This document shows positions 1 to 8,569 of a DNA stretch of 15,931 bases, piece after piece. The notes under the pieces were generated by a model that was given only the letters and a program-made list of their open reading frames with translations, did not search any database and was not told the DNA's origin. The position numbers and the translations under genes were made by a program. Within the stretch, counting starts at the first letter, position 1, and the number at the start of each line of letters is the position of its first letter. Source of the DNA: Aquiluna sp. (GTDB lineage: Bacteria > Actinomycetota > Actinomycetes > Actinomycetales > Microbacteriaceae); contig JALQVB010000019.1 of NCBI GenBank assembly GCA_023260495.1, forward strand, positions 1 to 15,931. Reading direction: 5' to 3'.

Positions 1-923
1 ATCGGCTTAGGCTCGGCATAGCCCTTCAACGGCGCAGCGGCCGGCTTCTGTCGATTGGTGACCGTGTCACCGACCTTGGACTGGCGCACATCCTTCACCC
101 CGGTAATCAGGTAGCCCACCTCACCCACCGAGAGTCCCTTGGATGGCGTTGGCTCGGGTGAGATCACGCCGATTTCCAGCAGTTCGTGCACGGCCCTGGT
201 CGACATCATCTGAATCTGTTCGCGCGGGTTGAGCTTTCCATCAACCATTCGCACATAGGTCACAACTCCGCGATAAGAGTCATAGACCGAGTCAAAAATC
301 ATGGCCCTGGCAGGTGCTGAAGCGTCTCCAGTTGGTGCTGGGACCCGCCTGACGATCAGGTCCATGAGCTCAGAAACGCCAGCACCGGTCTTGCCTGATA
401 CTCGCAAGCAATCATCCGGTGAGCCGCCGATCAGGCTTGCCAATTCCTCTGCGTACTTTTCGGGCTGAGCCGCGGGCAGATCAATCTTGTTCAAGACCGG
501 GATGATTTCTAGATCGTTCTCCAGTGCGAGGTACAGGTTAGCCAGCGTCTGCGCCTCAATGCCCTGAGCCGCATCAACGAGCAGCACGGCACCCTCGCAA
601 GCCGCCAGCGATCGGGAAACTTCATAGGTGAAATCGACGTGGCCCGGAGTGTCAATCATGTTCAACGCATACGGTTTACCCTCAAGCTCCCAGGGCAATC
701 TAACCGCCTGGCTCTTGATCGTGATGCCGCGCTCACGCTCGATGTCCATTCGATCGAGATACTGATCACGCATCTGGCGATCATTGACGATTCCAGTTAG
801 TTGCAGCATCCGATCGGCCAGAGTTGACTTGCCGTGATCGATGTGAGCGATGATGCAGAAGTTGCGAATCTGATCTGGAGGGGTCAGCGATGGCTCAAGG
901 GCTTTGCTGGCGCGTGGCGACAA
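1..923 (-). CDS. lepA: Elongation factor 4 (LepA), N-terminal half, cut by window edge
   Basis: LepA is a ribosome-associated translational GTPase (back-translocase/EF4) acting in the cytoplasm on stalled or mistranslocated ribosomes. About 307 codons are visible, roughly half of the usual ~600, so domain G, domain II and the start of domain III are present and the C-terminal part lies outside the window. Reading the minus strand, the P-loop region reads [11 protein letters not shown] (residues 24-34). It is followed by the G2 region RGIT, the G3 motif DTPGH (near 640-655) and the G4 motif NKID (near 484-495). The N-terminus [10 protein letters not shown] followed by [10 protein letters not shown] is typical of actinobacterial LepA. 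I place the start at a TTG (923-921) because a GGAGG Shine-Dalgarno lies 5 bases upstream (929-933) and no better start sits before the P-loop. It is divergent from rpsT. Confidence 0.96.
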   Translation of the reverse strand, partial: MSPRASKALEPSLTPPDQIRNFCIIAHIDHGKSTLADRMLQLTGIVNDRQMRDQYLDRMDIERERGITIKSQAVRLPWELEGKPYALNMIDTPGHVDFTYEVSRSLAACEGAVLLVDAAQGIEAQTLANLYLALENDLEIIPVLNKIDLPAAQPEKYAEELASLIGGSPDDCLRVSGKTGAGVSELMDLIVRRVPAPTGDASAPARAMIFDSVYDSYRGVVTYVRMVDGKLNPREQIQMMSTRAVHELLEIGVISPEPTPSKGLSVGEVGYLITGVKDVRQSKVGDTVTNRQKPAAAPLKGYAEPKP

Positions 924-928
924 GTATT

Positions 929-933
929 CCTCC
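929..933 (-). promoter_or_regulatory. Ribosome binding site deciding the TTG start of lepA
   Basis: On the minus strand this reads GGAGG, a full Shine-Dalgarno core, followed by AATAC and then TTG. The spacing of 5 bases supports TTG at 923-921 as the lepA start codon. Confidence 0.7.
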
Positions 934-969
934 GGAAGATTTTTGGTATCGGCTAATTCTCGCAGATGC

Positions 970-998
970 TTGCCTGGTTTTCACCAAACTGGTAGAGT
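970..998 (+). promoter_or_regulatory. Candidate sigma-70 type promoter of rpsT
   Basis: A TTGCCT box (970-975) and a TAGAGT box (993-998) are separated by exactly 17 bases, matching the -35/-10 layout of vegetative promoters (TTGACA/TATAAT with 4/6 and 4/6 matches). Transcription would start near 1005 and leave a leader of about 50 bases before the rpsT ATG. This is a visual match only. Confidence 0.4.
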
Positions 999-1054
999 TT
1001 TGGCTTGTTCTGGGTCCTAACCCAAAAAGATTTTTCTCCCCAAGAAAGTAGAAC

Positions 1055-1315
1055 ATGGCGAATATCAAGTCCCAAATCAAGCGGATTGGCACCAACCGCA
1101 AGGCCGAGGCCCGCAACAAGGCTGTCCGCACAGAGCTGAAGAGCGCTGTTCGCGCAGCTCGCGAAGCAGTTGCTTCTGGCGACCAGGCTGCAGCTGAGGC
1201 CGCCGTTGCAAACGCAACTCGCAAGCTAGACAAGGCTGTGAGCAAGGGCGTCATCCACAAGAACCAGGCAGCGAACCGCAAGAGCGCGATCGCCAAGAAG
1301 GCTACTGCCAAGTAA
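1055..1315 (+). CDS. rpsT: 30S ribosomal protein S20 (bS20)
   Basis: bS20 is a primary 16S rRNA-binding protein of the small ribosomal subunit, assembling early at the base of the 30S body. The 86-residue product is a full-length family member. It begins [20 protein letters not shown], is rich in Lys, Arg and Ala, and ends in AIAKKATAK, as expected for three long helices and no other domain. The ATG start is supported by the conserved MANIKSQ opening and by a weak purine stretch AAGAAAG (1042-1048), 6 bases upstream. The lepA-rpsT divergent arrangement is a common bacterial neighbourhood. A strong hairpin terminator follows directly, so this is a single-gene transcript convergent with holA. 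No open reading frame on the opposite strand here resembles a real gene. Confidence 0.97.
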   Translation: MANIKSQIKRIGTNRKAEARNKAVRTELKSAVRAAREAVASGDQAAAEAAVANATRKLDKAVSKGVIHKNQAANRKSAIAKKATAK

Positions 1316-1328
1316 AACTTCACATTAG

Positions 1329-1360
1329 AAAGCCGGGCCAAGCGCCCGGCTTTTTATTTT
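1329..1360 (+). terminator. Rho-independent terminator of rpsT, reaching into the holA stop
   Basis: A stem AAAGCCGGGC (1329-1338), a 5-base loop CAAGC, and the complementary arm GCCCGGCTTT (1344-1353) give up to 10 paired bases, followed by a T-rich tail TTTTTATTTT (1351-1360). The tail covers the stop codon of holA (1354-1356 on the minus strand). Seen from the minus strand the same stem is followed by only TTTCTAA, so termination is expected to be stronger for rpsT than for holA. Confidence 0.88.
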
Positions 1361-2304
1361 GCTCGGGCCATGGCCAGCAGCAGCTTCTCAACCGAATACT
1401 CTGGATCACGACTGGCACCTTTGGTGTCGGCGTCCACCTGAGCGGTTAGCTCAACAAGTTCGGCCAGTTCGGCCTCGCTCCAACCCGCCAACTCTCGTTT
1501 TGCCTTATCAATTTGCCAAGGCTGCATGCCAACCGCTGCCGGCTGCGGGTTGCGATTGTTGTAAAGCTTGGCCAATTGCCTAATACGCATGGCCAGGGCG
1601 GCAACAAGGGCAACTGAGTCGATACCAGTTGCAAACCCGTGGCGGAATAATCGAATGGCCTCCGCGGCATTTCCCGAAAGAGCGGCGTCCGCGATTTTGA
1701 ACGCGTTAGTCTCCACCCGCCCACCAAATATGTCCTCCACCACCGTTTGATTCACGGCTGCACCGCGCGCTATTAGCTGGCTACAAGCGGCGCCGAGTTC
1801 ACCAAGATCGGTGTTGAAAGATCCGACTAGCGACCTAATTGCAGGCTGGTCGATGGGGACGGAGGCGGAGGCGAACTCCTTCTTCACGAAATCGACCTTC
1901 TCGGATTCCTTCTTCAACTCCTCACAGGAGACAACAAGGGCCGATTTGGCAACATCCTTACGAACCTTGCCGTTGTGTCCAACAGCGTTTGGTAGCCGAA
2001 CAACCACGGTCACCTCATCGGCTGGATTTGCGACAAACGCCTTCAGATCCTCAACCAAGCCTTCGCCGGCGGAGCCAATAAGCACCAGCCTCGGCTCGGC
2101 AAACAGCGATGGGCTGGCAAGGTCGAACAGCATCCCGGCCTGATACTCCCCCTCGCCAATCTCCGAAATTTCCAGATTTGCATTCAGCTGCCGAAGCTGC
2201 TGCTTGAGAGAGGAAATCGCCCTTCCGGCGAGGTAGTGCTCTGAGCCGGTCACTAGGACCACAGGGGCAATCCTGGCTTGATCCCAACTGACGACTTGGC
2301 TCAT
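1354..2304 (-). CDS. holA: DNA polymerase III subunit delta (clamp loader)
   Basis: Delta is the clamp-loader subunit that opens the beta sliding-clamp ring so that it can be placed on primed DNA by the replicative polymerase. The 316-residue product fits the family length. The opening residues VVLVTGSEHYLAGRAI match the delta N-terminus, where a degenerate AAA+ P-loop region ends in an E-x-x-L motif. The middle has the acidic/hydrophobic pattern of AAA+ domain II, and the helical C-terminal collar includes AMRIRQLAKLYN and EYSVEKLLLAMARAK. Its ATG overlaps the comEC stop as ATGA (2304-2301), implying translational coupling. It is the last gene of a minus-strand run. The comEA-comEC-holA order is a known bacterial arrangement and supports the call. 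Confidence 0.93.
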   Translation of the reverse strand: MSQVVSWDQARIAPVVLVTGSEHYLAGRAISSLKQQLRQLNANLEISEIGEGEYQAGMLFDLASPSLFAEPRLVLIGSAGEGLVEDLKAFVANPADEVTVVVRLPNAVGHNGKVRKDVAKSALVVSCEELKKESEKVDFVKKEFASASVPIDQPAIRSLVGSFNTDLGELGAACSQLIARGAAVNQTVVEDIFGGRVETNAFKIADAALSGNAAEAIRLFRHGFATGIDSVALVAALAMRIRQLAKLYNNRNPQPAAVGMQPWQIDKAKRELAGWSEAELAELVELTAQVDADTKGASRDPEYSVEKLLLAMARAK

Positions 2305-4142
2305 TCGCTCAGTTTACCCGCGACCGAATATTTGAGCTCACCCGATGCGAAGTCGATAGCGATTGAGCCGCTCTTATCGGTTCTCAAGATTTGAGAGCCG
2401 GAAGTATTGGCCAGCATTAGGGCATGTGAAGTTGGATGGCCATAGCTGTTCTCTCCTACTGAGAACAATGAAATGTCGGGCCTGAGCAATGAAAACAATT
2501 TCGCAGACTGGTCCTTCGAGCCGTGATGAGCCACTTTCAAGATCAGCCTCTCGCGCCCAAGTTCAGTAAGAAGTGCCGCGTTGTTTCGCATCAGCCTGAG
2601 CTGGCCGCTCTCGCCTAGGTCACCCAGACCCAATACGGCAATGCCAGCTAGCTGAATCATGACAACTAGCGAAGCATCATTGGAATCCTCAGCCTCAACC
2701 GCGCTCTGGCTGGGCGACAAAATGCGCCAGTTGAGACCGCCAAGCTGGCCTGCCTGTCCTGCGTAACCAGTCACCAGTCGTTCAGGTCCATATGCCGCAA
2801 GAATCCTGTCGACGACAGGCCTGTCGTCTCGGAAGCTGGTCACCAGCACTGAGCCCGTGACCAGGTCCGCGATAGTGTCCGCAGCACCTACGTGATCGAG
2901 ATCAAAATGCGTAAGAACTAGCAGGTCAATCTTCGCAACGCCGGCGCGGTGCAGACAGTCCTGCAGGCGCTCAGGGTCATTGCCCGTGTCGATAAGCATG
3001 ACCGCCTCACTGCGAATCAGAAGCGCATCGCCTTGACCAACATCACAGGCTAAAACCTGCCATGTCCCAGCGAAACTCTGTTGCCGCAGATAATCTCGGA
3101 CAATCCAGCCGGCCGACATGCTGAGTATCAGCAGCAGGGCCATGACCAGTTGTGGGCGGTATAACTTGTGTCCGGTCAGAAGCAGCGTCGCTAAACCTGC
3201 AATGACCGCGACAACCGCCACACCCGCAAGACCAGGCAGGAAGCTAACCCGAGCCAGCGGCAAATCTGCCAAAGAATTGGCAACGACAACAATCCACTGC
3301 GCCGGAATTGAGGCCAAATAGGAGATAACTGCTGCAAAGGCTGGCAGAACGCTGGCAACCAAAACCGAAACGATGCCAAGCACTGTGATGGGTGCCACCG
3401 CTGGCTCAACAATCAGATTGGCTAGCACCGAATAGATAGGTATTGATGGCTGCAGAAGCAGGAGCACCGGGAGCGTATACAGCTGCGCAGATAGTGTGGC
3501 AGCCAGACCCGCGGCCAACCAACGATGCATTCTTGCCTCAAATCTTTCAAAGAGAGCTGGGGCCAGAATCAAGAGCCCGGCGGTCGCCAATGCCGAAAGC
3601 GCAAAACCGAAATCAACGGCTAGTGCTGGATCAATAGCTAGCAGCACGATGGTGGCTATGGCTAAGCCAGACAGCGGCGCACTCCCCCTGCCAAGCCACA
3701 GCCCGAGAGCAACGAAAGTGGCCATGACCGCAGCTCGAATGACGCTGGACTCCGGACCCACCAAAAGTACATAGAGAGCCATGATGCAAAGCGCCAAGAC
3801 AAACCGCGGTGTTCTGGGAACCGCCAGTGCTGCGGCGGCCAGGTAGACGACTCCCATCACGATGGCGAGGTTTGCACCAGATACGGCAACCAGATGCGTG
3901 AGCGATAGCGTCTTCATCTGATCGGCGAGCTCGGGGCTCACCATATCGCGAACGCCAATTGTCAAGCCTGCAACCAGGCCATTCGCATCTGGGGAGACGC
4001 CTTGAATTGAGGCCAGGAAGGCTTCCCTGGCGGCTGTTATGAAGCCAATCTCTGGATAATTTTCCTTGATTTCAGAGCTGGCGTTTTCGGGAGCCGATAA
4101 CGCTGTTAGCAGCCAAAAGAATGCAGCAATAGCTGAAATCAC
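2301..4142 (-). CDS. comEC: ComEC/Rec2-family DNA-uptake channel protein, short N-terminus
   Basis: ComEC forms the inner-membrane channel that carries single-stranded DNA into the cytoplasm during natural transformation. The product has 613 residues. One hydrophobic segment (about 1-17) is followed by a soluble stretch. The multi-helix competence domain (about 50-325) carries the family signature LTHLVAVSGAN (81-91). A further membrane helix lies at about 332-347, and a C-terminal metallo-beta-lactamase-like domain spans about 362-600. The latter has DVGQGDA (367-373), the metal-binding THFDLDH (411-417), GDLG (507-510), AHHGS (538-542) and GHP (568-570), so its nuclease-type ligands look intact. 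The usual N-terminal OB-like (DUF4131) region and extra helices appear absent, because the competence domain starts only about 50 residues in. The GTG start overlaps the comEA stop as GTGA (4142-4139). Confidence 0.93.
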   Translation of the reverse strand: MISAIAAFFWLLTALSAPENASSEIKENYPEIGFITAAREAFLASIQGVSPDANGLVAGLTIGVRDMVSPELADQMKTLSLTHLVAVSGANLAIVMGVVYLAAAALAVPRTPRFVLALCIMALYVLLVGPESSVIRAAVMATFVALGLWLGRGSAPLSGLAIATIVLLAIDPALAVDFGFALSALATAGLLILAPALFERFEARMHRWLAAGLAATLSAQLYTLPVLLLLQPSIPIYSVLANLIVEPAVAPITVLGIVSVLVASVLPAFAAVISYLASIPAQWIVVVANSLADLPLARVSFLPGLAGVAVVAVIAGLATLLLTGHKLYRPQLVMALLLILSMSAGWIVRDYLRQQSFAGTWQVLACDVGQGDALLIRSEAVMLIDTGNDPERLQDCLHRAGVAKIDLLVLTHFDLDHVGAADTIADLVTGSVLVTSFRDDRPVVDRILAAYGPERLVTGYAGQAGQLGGLNWRILSPSQSAVEAEDSNDASLVVMIQLAGIAVLGLGDLGESGQLRLMRNNAALLTELGRERLILKVAHHGSKDQSAKLFSLLRPDISLFSVGENSYGHPTSHALMLANTSGSQILRTDKSGSIAIDFASGELKYSVAGKLSE

Positions 4143-4702
4143 AACGTGAGCAGGTCTTTTATCTGTCCGAACAGCTTTGGGCCTATCCCGCTGACCGATG
4201 TGAGCTCTTCAAGAGATCCAAAGCTGCCATGCTGTTCACGGTATTCGACGATTCGCCTGGCCAATGCGGGGCCAATTCCGGGAAGCTGTTCGAAGTCTGT
4301 GTCGCTTGAGAGGTTCAGTGAAATCAGGCCGCTGGCCGATTCTGCGCCAACCTCACCCTCGGCGCGCACCAATAGCTGCTCACCGTCGGAGAGCACCCGG
4401 GCCAGGTTTACAGTTTGTTGCAATGCCTCTTCAGTGAATCCCCCGGCTGCCAAGATGGCATCATTTGCGATGGATCCGGACTCCAGCTCATACAATCCGG
4501 GGCTTGCCACAGCGCCTACAACATGAACCCTTACCTTGCTAGAAAGGATGCCTGGGTTTGGAACCGGTCCTGCGGCTGGAACCACCTGAGACTGATTTGA
4601 GAACCACAGACCAAAAAGCGCAGCAAGCAGTATCGCACCCAGCTTTAGCTGTCGACGCTGTTGAATGGACCGATCCTTGTACCAACGAGAGATGAACTGC
4701 AT
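4139..4702 (-). CDS. comEA: ComEA-like competence DNA receptor (SLBB plus helix-hairpin-helix)
   Basis: ComEA is a membrane-anchored DNA-binding protein that captures incoming double-stranded DNA outside the membrane and hands it to ComEC. Counting from the ATG at 4702, the 187-residue product has a basic N-terminus and one membrane anchor (about 21-35). A Pro/Gly-rich linker leads to an SLBB-type domain (about 57-112, with VHVVGAV and AGGF) and a C-terminal double helix-hairpin-helix (about 126-187, with LPGIGPALARRIV and VSGIGPKLF). These are the expected parts of a complete Gram-positive ComEA. The frame extends to a TTG at 4720 (six more residues), and neither start has a clear Shine-Dalgarno, so the exact start is undecided. 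It follows leuS by about 50-65 bases and overlaps comEC by four. Confidence 0.93.
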   Translation of the reverse strand: MQFISRWYKDRSIQQRRQLKLGAILLAALFGLWFSNQSQVVPAAGPVPNPGILSSKVRVHVVGAVASPGLYELESGSIANDAILAAGGFTEEALQQTVNLARVLSDGEQLLVRAEGEVGAESASGLISLNLSSDTDFEQLPGIGPALARRIVEYREQHGSFGSLEELTSVSGIGPKLFGQIKDLLTL

Positions 4703-4766
4703 CTGCAAATGGTGCAGCAATCGGCACCAGTTGGCCGACTAGGAATGGTTTGCTGTGAGAAACCGG

Positions 4767-7232
4767 CTATTTGGTCGAGATGTTCACAAGCTTCGGAGCG
4801 CGAACAATTATGTTCTTAGCTTCCTTGCCATCCATTGCCCGAGCCACGGCCGCTGAACCCAGGGCCAACGCACGCAACTCTTCCTCGGAAATGCCAGTTG
4901 AAACCTCAAACTTGTCCCTCAGCTTGCCATCAACTTGAACCACGGCGGTAAGGGTGTCCTTGACGAGCAGAGATTCATCGACTTCTCTAAAGCCGGCCTG
5001 CGCAACGCTTGGCTCAAATCCGAGCTGCTGCCACATGTCCTCGGCGGTGTAGGGGGCAAAAAGGCTTAGGCCTTTGGCTAGCTCCTCGGCACCCTCCCGA
5101 ACTGCCGGGTCGGCTGGTCCGCAGCCGGTATCAATTGCCTTTCGCAGCACATTGGTTAGCTCCATGCACTTGGCAACCCCGACGTTGAACTTGAAGCCCT
5201 CTATGGCATCCGTAAAGTCCTTCAGGAAGGCGTGCGTGACACTTCTCACCGCCCGATCGCCACTTTCCACTTCGGCAGCTGTGGTGCTCTGCACATCGTG
5301 AGCGATGCGCCAGGCTCTGGCCAGGAACTTGGCTGAGGCTGCCGGTGAAACGTCGGCCCAGTCAATGTCATCCTCGGGCGGACCGGCGAACGCCATGGTC
5401 AGGCGAATTGCATCGACACCGTGCTCGTCGAGCTGCTCGCTTAGTCGAACCAGGTTGCCACGCGATTTGCTCATAGCGGAGCCGTTCATCAGCACCATGC
5501 CCTGGTTCAACAGCCTTGTGAATGGCTCTTGGAAGTCCACCATGCCCATGTCGTGCAGCACCTTGGTGAAAAAGCGCGAGTAGAGCAGGTGCAGAATTGC
5601 GTGAGTCACACCACCCACATACTGATCGACCGGTGCCCACTGTTTGGCCTGATCTAAATTGAAGGCCTCGGTCTCGCTGTTCGGGTTTAGATAGCGCAGG
5701 AAGTACCAGGAGCTGTCGACAAAGGTGTCCATGGTGTCGGAGTCGCGCTTCGCCGCAGAGCCGCACTTGGGGCATGAAACATTCACCCAGTCGGATGCTG
5801 CTCCAAGAGGTGAAGATCCCTTTGGTTGCAAATCCAGACCGTCGCTGTCCGGCAGCTCCACTGGTAGCTGCTCGGTCGGTACTGGCACCTCTCCGCAGGC
5901 ATCGCAGTGAATGATTGGAATCGGAGTTCCCCAGTAGCGCTGCCTGGAAATCAACCAGTCGCGAAGGCGGAAGTTCTTCGATCGCTCCCCCATTTGACGC
6001 TGCTCGAGAATTTCAATTGCTCTAGCAATCGCTTCCTTCTTGGCAAGTCCGTCGAGCTCGCCTGAATTGACCAGCTTGCCATCTCCGGCAGTCGCGACTT
6101 TGGAAATCTCCGGGTTCTCCTCGCCAGTGTCTACCACCATGCGAATTGGCAGATCCATCTCGAGTGCAAAGTCCATGTCACGCTCATCGTGAGCCGGAAC
6201 CGCCATGATCATGCCTGTCCCGTAATCGGCAAGCACGTAGTCGGAAGCCCAAATCGGAACTCGCTCTCCGCTCAGCGGGTTTATGCCGTAGCGCTCCAAG
6301 AAGACACCGGTCTTCTTGCGCTCCAGCGATAGCCGCTCAATGTCGTTGGATTTCTTTACCTCATCGAGATAGCTGGCAAACTTCATGCGGACATCAGGAC
6401 CAGCCTCGGCGGCTAGCTCGGCAGCCAGGTCGGAATCCGCCGCCACCACCATGAAGGTGGCGCCATAAAGTGTGTCTGGCCGGGTGGTGTAAACCGTGAC
6501 CGGCTCGCCACGGCCCTCGATTTGGAACTTCACGTTGGCTCCAAAAGATCGGCCGATCCAGTTGCGCTGCATCGTGATGACCTTTTGCGGCCAATTGCCT
6601 TCAAGCTCGTTCAGATCGTCCAGCAAGCGATCTGCGTAGTCGGTCACCTTGAAGTACCACTGCGTCAGCGCCTTTTTGGTGACGGTGCTGTCGCAACGCT
6701 CACAGAGCCCCTGGACCACCTGCTCGTTGGCCAAAACTGTTTGACAACTTGGGCACCAGTTCACGTTGCTGTTCTTGCGGTAGGCCAGGCCCCGCTTATA
6801 GAACTCGAGGAACAGCCACTGGTTCCAGCGGTAATAAATCGGGTCGCAAGTCTGCAGCACCCTGTCCCAGTCAAAGCTGCAGGCATAGCGGCGCATCGAG
6901 GTCTTCTGCTGAGCGATGTTCTCGTAGGTCCAACCCCTGGGGTCCAGACCACGCTTGATAGCCGCATTCTCAGCTGGTAGTCCAAAGGCATCCCAGCCAA
7001 TCGGGTGCATGACGTTGTAGCCACGCTGAATCCAATACCGAGCAATCACGTCGCCCAGGGCGTAGGCCTCGGCGTGACCCATGTGCAAATCGCCTGATGG
7101 GTAGGGAAACATGTCCAACACATACTTCTTCGGGCGCTGATCATCTTTGCGGCCGGAGTCAAAGGGCTTAATCTGATCCCAAATTGGGAGCCACTTGTCC
7201 TGGATGGCGGACACGTTGTATTCGTCTTGCAA
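4767..7232 (-). CDS. leuS: Leucyl-tRNA synthetase
   Basis: This class I synthetase charges tRNA-Leu with leucine in an ATP-dependent reaction and edits misacylated tRNA. The 821 residues match bacterial LeuRS. The HIGH-type signature HMGH is at 50-53, preceded by MFPYPSGDL. The zinc knuckle C160-PS-C163 / C177-ER-C180 follows, then the CP1 editing domain with [12 protein letters not shown] and [15 protein letters not shown]. The KMSKS-type motif is AMSKS (586-590), with GN shortly after. The C-terminal anticodon-binding and tail domains are complete. The start is TTG (7232-7230), chosen because GAGG (7239-7242 on the minus strand) lies 6 bases upstream and the resulting N-terminus fits the family. 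It lies 30 bases after pabB, so it is probably co-transcribed. There is no room for a T-box leader in that gap. Confidence 0.98.
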   Translation of the reverse strand: MQDEYNVSAIQDKWLPIWDQIKPFDSGRKDDQRPKKYVLDMFPYPSGDLHMGHAEAYALGDVIARYWIQRGYNVMHPIGWDAFGLPAENAAIKRGLDPRGWTYENIAQQKTSMRRYACSFDWDRVLQTCDPIYYRWNQWLFLEFYKRGLAYRKNSNVNWCPSCQTVLANEQVVQGLCERCDSTVTKKALTQWYFKVTDYADRLLDDLNELEGNWPQKVITMQRNWIGRSFGANVKFQIEGRGEPVTVYTTRPDTLYGATFMVVAADSDLAAELAAEAGPDVRMKFASYLDEVKKSNDIERLSLERKKTGVFLERYGINPLSGERVPIWASDYVLADYGTGMIMAVPAHDERDMDFALEMDLPIRMVVDTGEENPEISKVATAGDGKLVNSGELDGLAKKEAIARAIEILEQRQMGERSKNFRLRDWLISRQRYWGTPIPIIHCDACGEVPVPTEQLPVELPDSDGLDLQPKGSSPLGAASDWVNVSCPKCGSAAKRDSDTMDTFVDSSWYFLRYLNPNSETEAFNLDQAKQWAPVDQYVGGVTHAILHLLYSRFFTKVLHDMGMVDFQEPFTRLLNQGMVLMNGSAMSKSRGNLVRLSEQLDEHGVDAIRLTMAFAGPPEDDIDWADVSPAASAKFLARAWRIAHDVQSTTAAEVESGDRAVRSVTHAFLKDFTDAIEGFKFNVGVAKCMELTNVLRKAIDTGCGPADPAVREGAEELAKGLSLFAPYTAEDMWQQLGFEPSVAQAGFREVDESLLVKDTLTAVVQVDGKLRDKFEVSTGISEEELRALALGSAAVARAMDGKEAKNIIVRAPKLVNISTK

Positions 7233-7262
7233 TTCTTACCTCGGAAATTGAACCCCTAAAGG

Positions 7263-8537
7263 TTACCAACGGACGGCGGCGCCGAGCACATCAGCTAGCG
7301 CGGAGCCCTTTAATTGAATCTCCTCATGTTCCCGCTTCGGATCGCTATCGGATGTTATTCCCCCGCCAATCCCAATTGAGACCTCATCGCCTTCAAAAAT
7401 TGCGGTGCGGATCACCATCGCCAGCTCCATGTCGCCATTGGTTGCTATCCAGCCAATCGCTCCGCTGTAGCCGGCGCGATCGGAAGACTCCAGCTCAGTA
7501 ATAATCTCCATTGCGCGAATCTTTGGCGCACCGGTCATCGACCCACCCGGAAACAGTGCTCCCAGAGCATCTAGCGAGCTGCTATCTGGACGTAGCTGCC
7601 CCGAAACATCGCTTACCAGCTGGTGCACCGTTGAAAAGCTCCTGACAGCCAGAAGAGAATCTACGTTGACGGACTCGGGCTCGCAGACCCTGGAGAGATC
7701 ATTTCGAATCAAGTCCACAATCATCAAATTCTCGGCGCGCTCCTTGGGGTCGGCGCCGAGTTCATTGATGAGCTTCAAATCGTCAGCAGCATCTGCCGCG
7801 CGCCTTCTGGTGCCCTTGATCGGCGAAGAAACAACGCGGTCGCCATGAACCTGCAGAAAGAGTTCGGGTGATATCGAAACAAAGGTGCGCTTCCCAGTTC
7901 GAATAAACGACGCGTACGGAGCCGGATGGGCCTTGCGCAACCGCAGGAAATAGCTCAGCGGGTCGCCTACATATTCGCCACGCAACCTGGTGGTGAGACA
8001 GAGCTGATAGACATCTCCGGCGGAAATATATTTCTGGGCTTGCTCGACTTTCTGCAGATACTCGCCCGCCTGATCTTCGCAGACCAACTCCGCGGATGTC
8101 GCGGCAGGGTTACTGAGCTCGTAAGCCGATGCTTCCCCGCCGATCAAAGCAAGCCGCAGCAGAGCGGCGTGATACCAAGCATTGAATTGCTCGCGATCGG
8201 CAAATCGGCCCAGGAAGTGGACGTGCCTGGTGGAGTGGTCATAGACGAAAGCCCTATCCACCTGCAGCATTGAAAGTTCATTGAGCTCACCGGCTGTTGG
8301 CGAATAATGAACCACACCTACGTAACCAGGACGGAAGGCAAAGGGCAGATCAAGAGGCTCATCGGGTTCCCCCAACTCGATCGAGTCGCAATCAGTGCCA
8401 ACCCCTATGACGGAAAATCGAGAGCTGGGGTGATGCTGCCTATCAAGCCAAAATGCACCCGGTAGATGCGCGAAAAAACTTACGAAAGTGTCTGAAATTG
8501 AGGTCCAGCCTTGCAGACGTTCGCTGAACAGCGGCAT
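7263..8537 (-). CDS. pabB: Aminodeoxychorismate synthase component I (PabB type)
   Basis: PabB converts chorismate plus ammonia to 4-amino-4-deoxychorismate, the precursor of para-aminobenzoate and folate. The product is about 424 residues with the chorismate-binding fold in the C-terminal two thirds. Visible motifs are SISPELFL, SPIKGTRRR, LMIVDLIRNDLSRV, FPGGSMTGAPK, YSGAIGW, and IGIGGGITSDSDP with a following glutamate-rich metal site. The lysine in PIKGT is diagnostic: it is the ADC-synthase residue, where anthranilate synthase TrpE usually has PIAGT, so I favour pabB over trpE. I place the start at ATG 8537 with AGGGG 5 bases upstream (8543-8547 on the minus strand). The frame stays open to 8726, but that part overlaps the divergent gene and reads as non-coding. 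No pabA/trpG glutaminase gene is in the window. Confidence 0.9.
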   Translation of the reverse strand: MPLFSERLQGWTSISDTFVSFFAHLPGAFWLDRQHHPSSRFSVIGVGTDCDSIELGEPDEPLDLPFAFRPGYVGVVHYSPTAGELNELSMLQVDRAFVYDHSTRHVHFLGRFADREQFNAWYHAALLRLALIGGEASAYELSNPAATSAELVCEDQAGEYLQKVEQAQKYISAGDVYQLCLTTRLRGEYVGDPLSYFLRLRKAHPAPYASFIRTGKRTFVSISPELFLQVHGDRVVSSPIKGTRRRAADAADDLKLINELGADPKERAENLMIVDLIRNDLSRVCEPESVNVDSLLAVRSFSTVHQLVSDVSGQLRPDSSSLDALGALFPGGSMTGAPKIRAMEIITELESSDRAGYSGAIGWIATNGDMELAMVIRTAIFEGDEVSIGIGGGITSDSDPKREHEEIQLKGSALADVLGAAVRW

Positions 8538-8556
8538 TTCGACCCCTTTCGCCTCG

Positions 8557-8562
8557 TAGTCT
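8557..8562 (+). promoter_or_regulatory. Candidate -10 element for a leaderless PabC-like transcript
   Basis: TAGTCT fits the actinobacterial TAnnnT -10 pattern and ends 7 bases before the GTG at 8570. There is no Shine-Dalgarno before that GTG. Together these suggest that transcription starts at or next to the start codon. No convincing -35 is seen. The complementary strand also carries a TAnnnT (TAGACT) pointing toward pabB. Confidence 0.35.
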
Positions 8563-8569
8563 ATTAACC

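Noticed and set aside
895..1341. Minus-strand open frame of 148 residues across rpsT
   Set aside because: It is antisense to the clear bS20 gene and its product is an Ala/Ser/Arg-rich shadow with no family resemblance.
7233..7262. T-box or other leader regulating leuS
   Set aside because: Only 30 bases separate pabB and leuS, too short for a T-box, and no stem or specifier is visible.
7263..8537. Anthranilate synthase component I (trpE) for the chorismate enzyme
   Set aside because: The active site reads PIKGT with Lys, as in PabB, and the PabC-like gene is adjacent.
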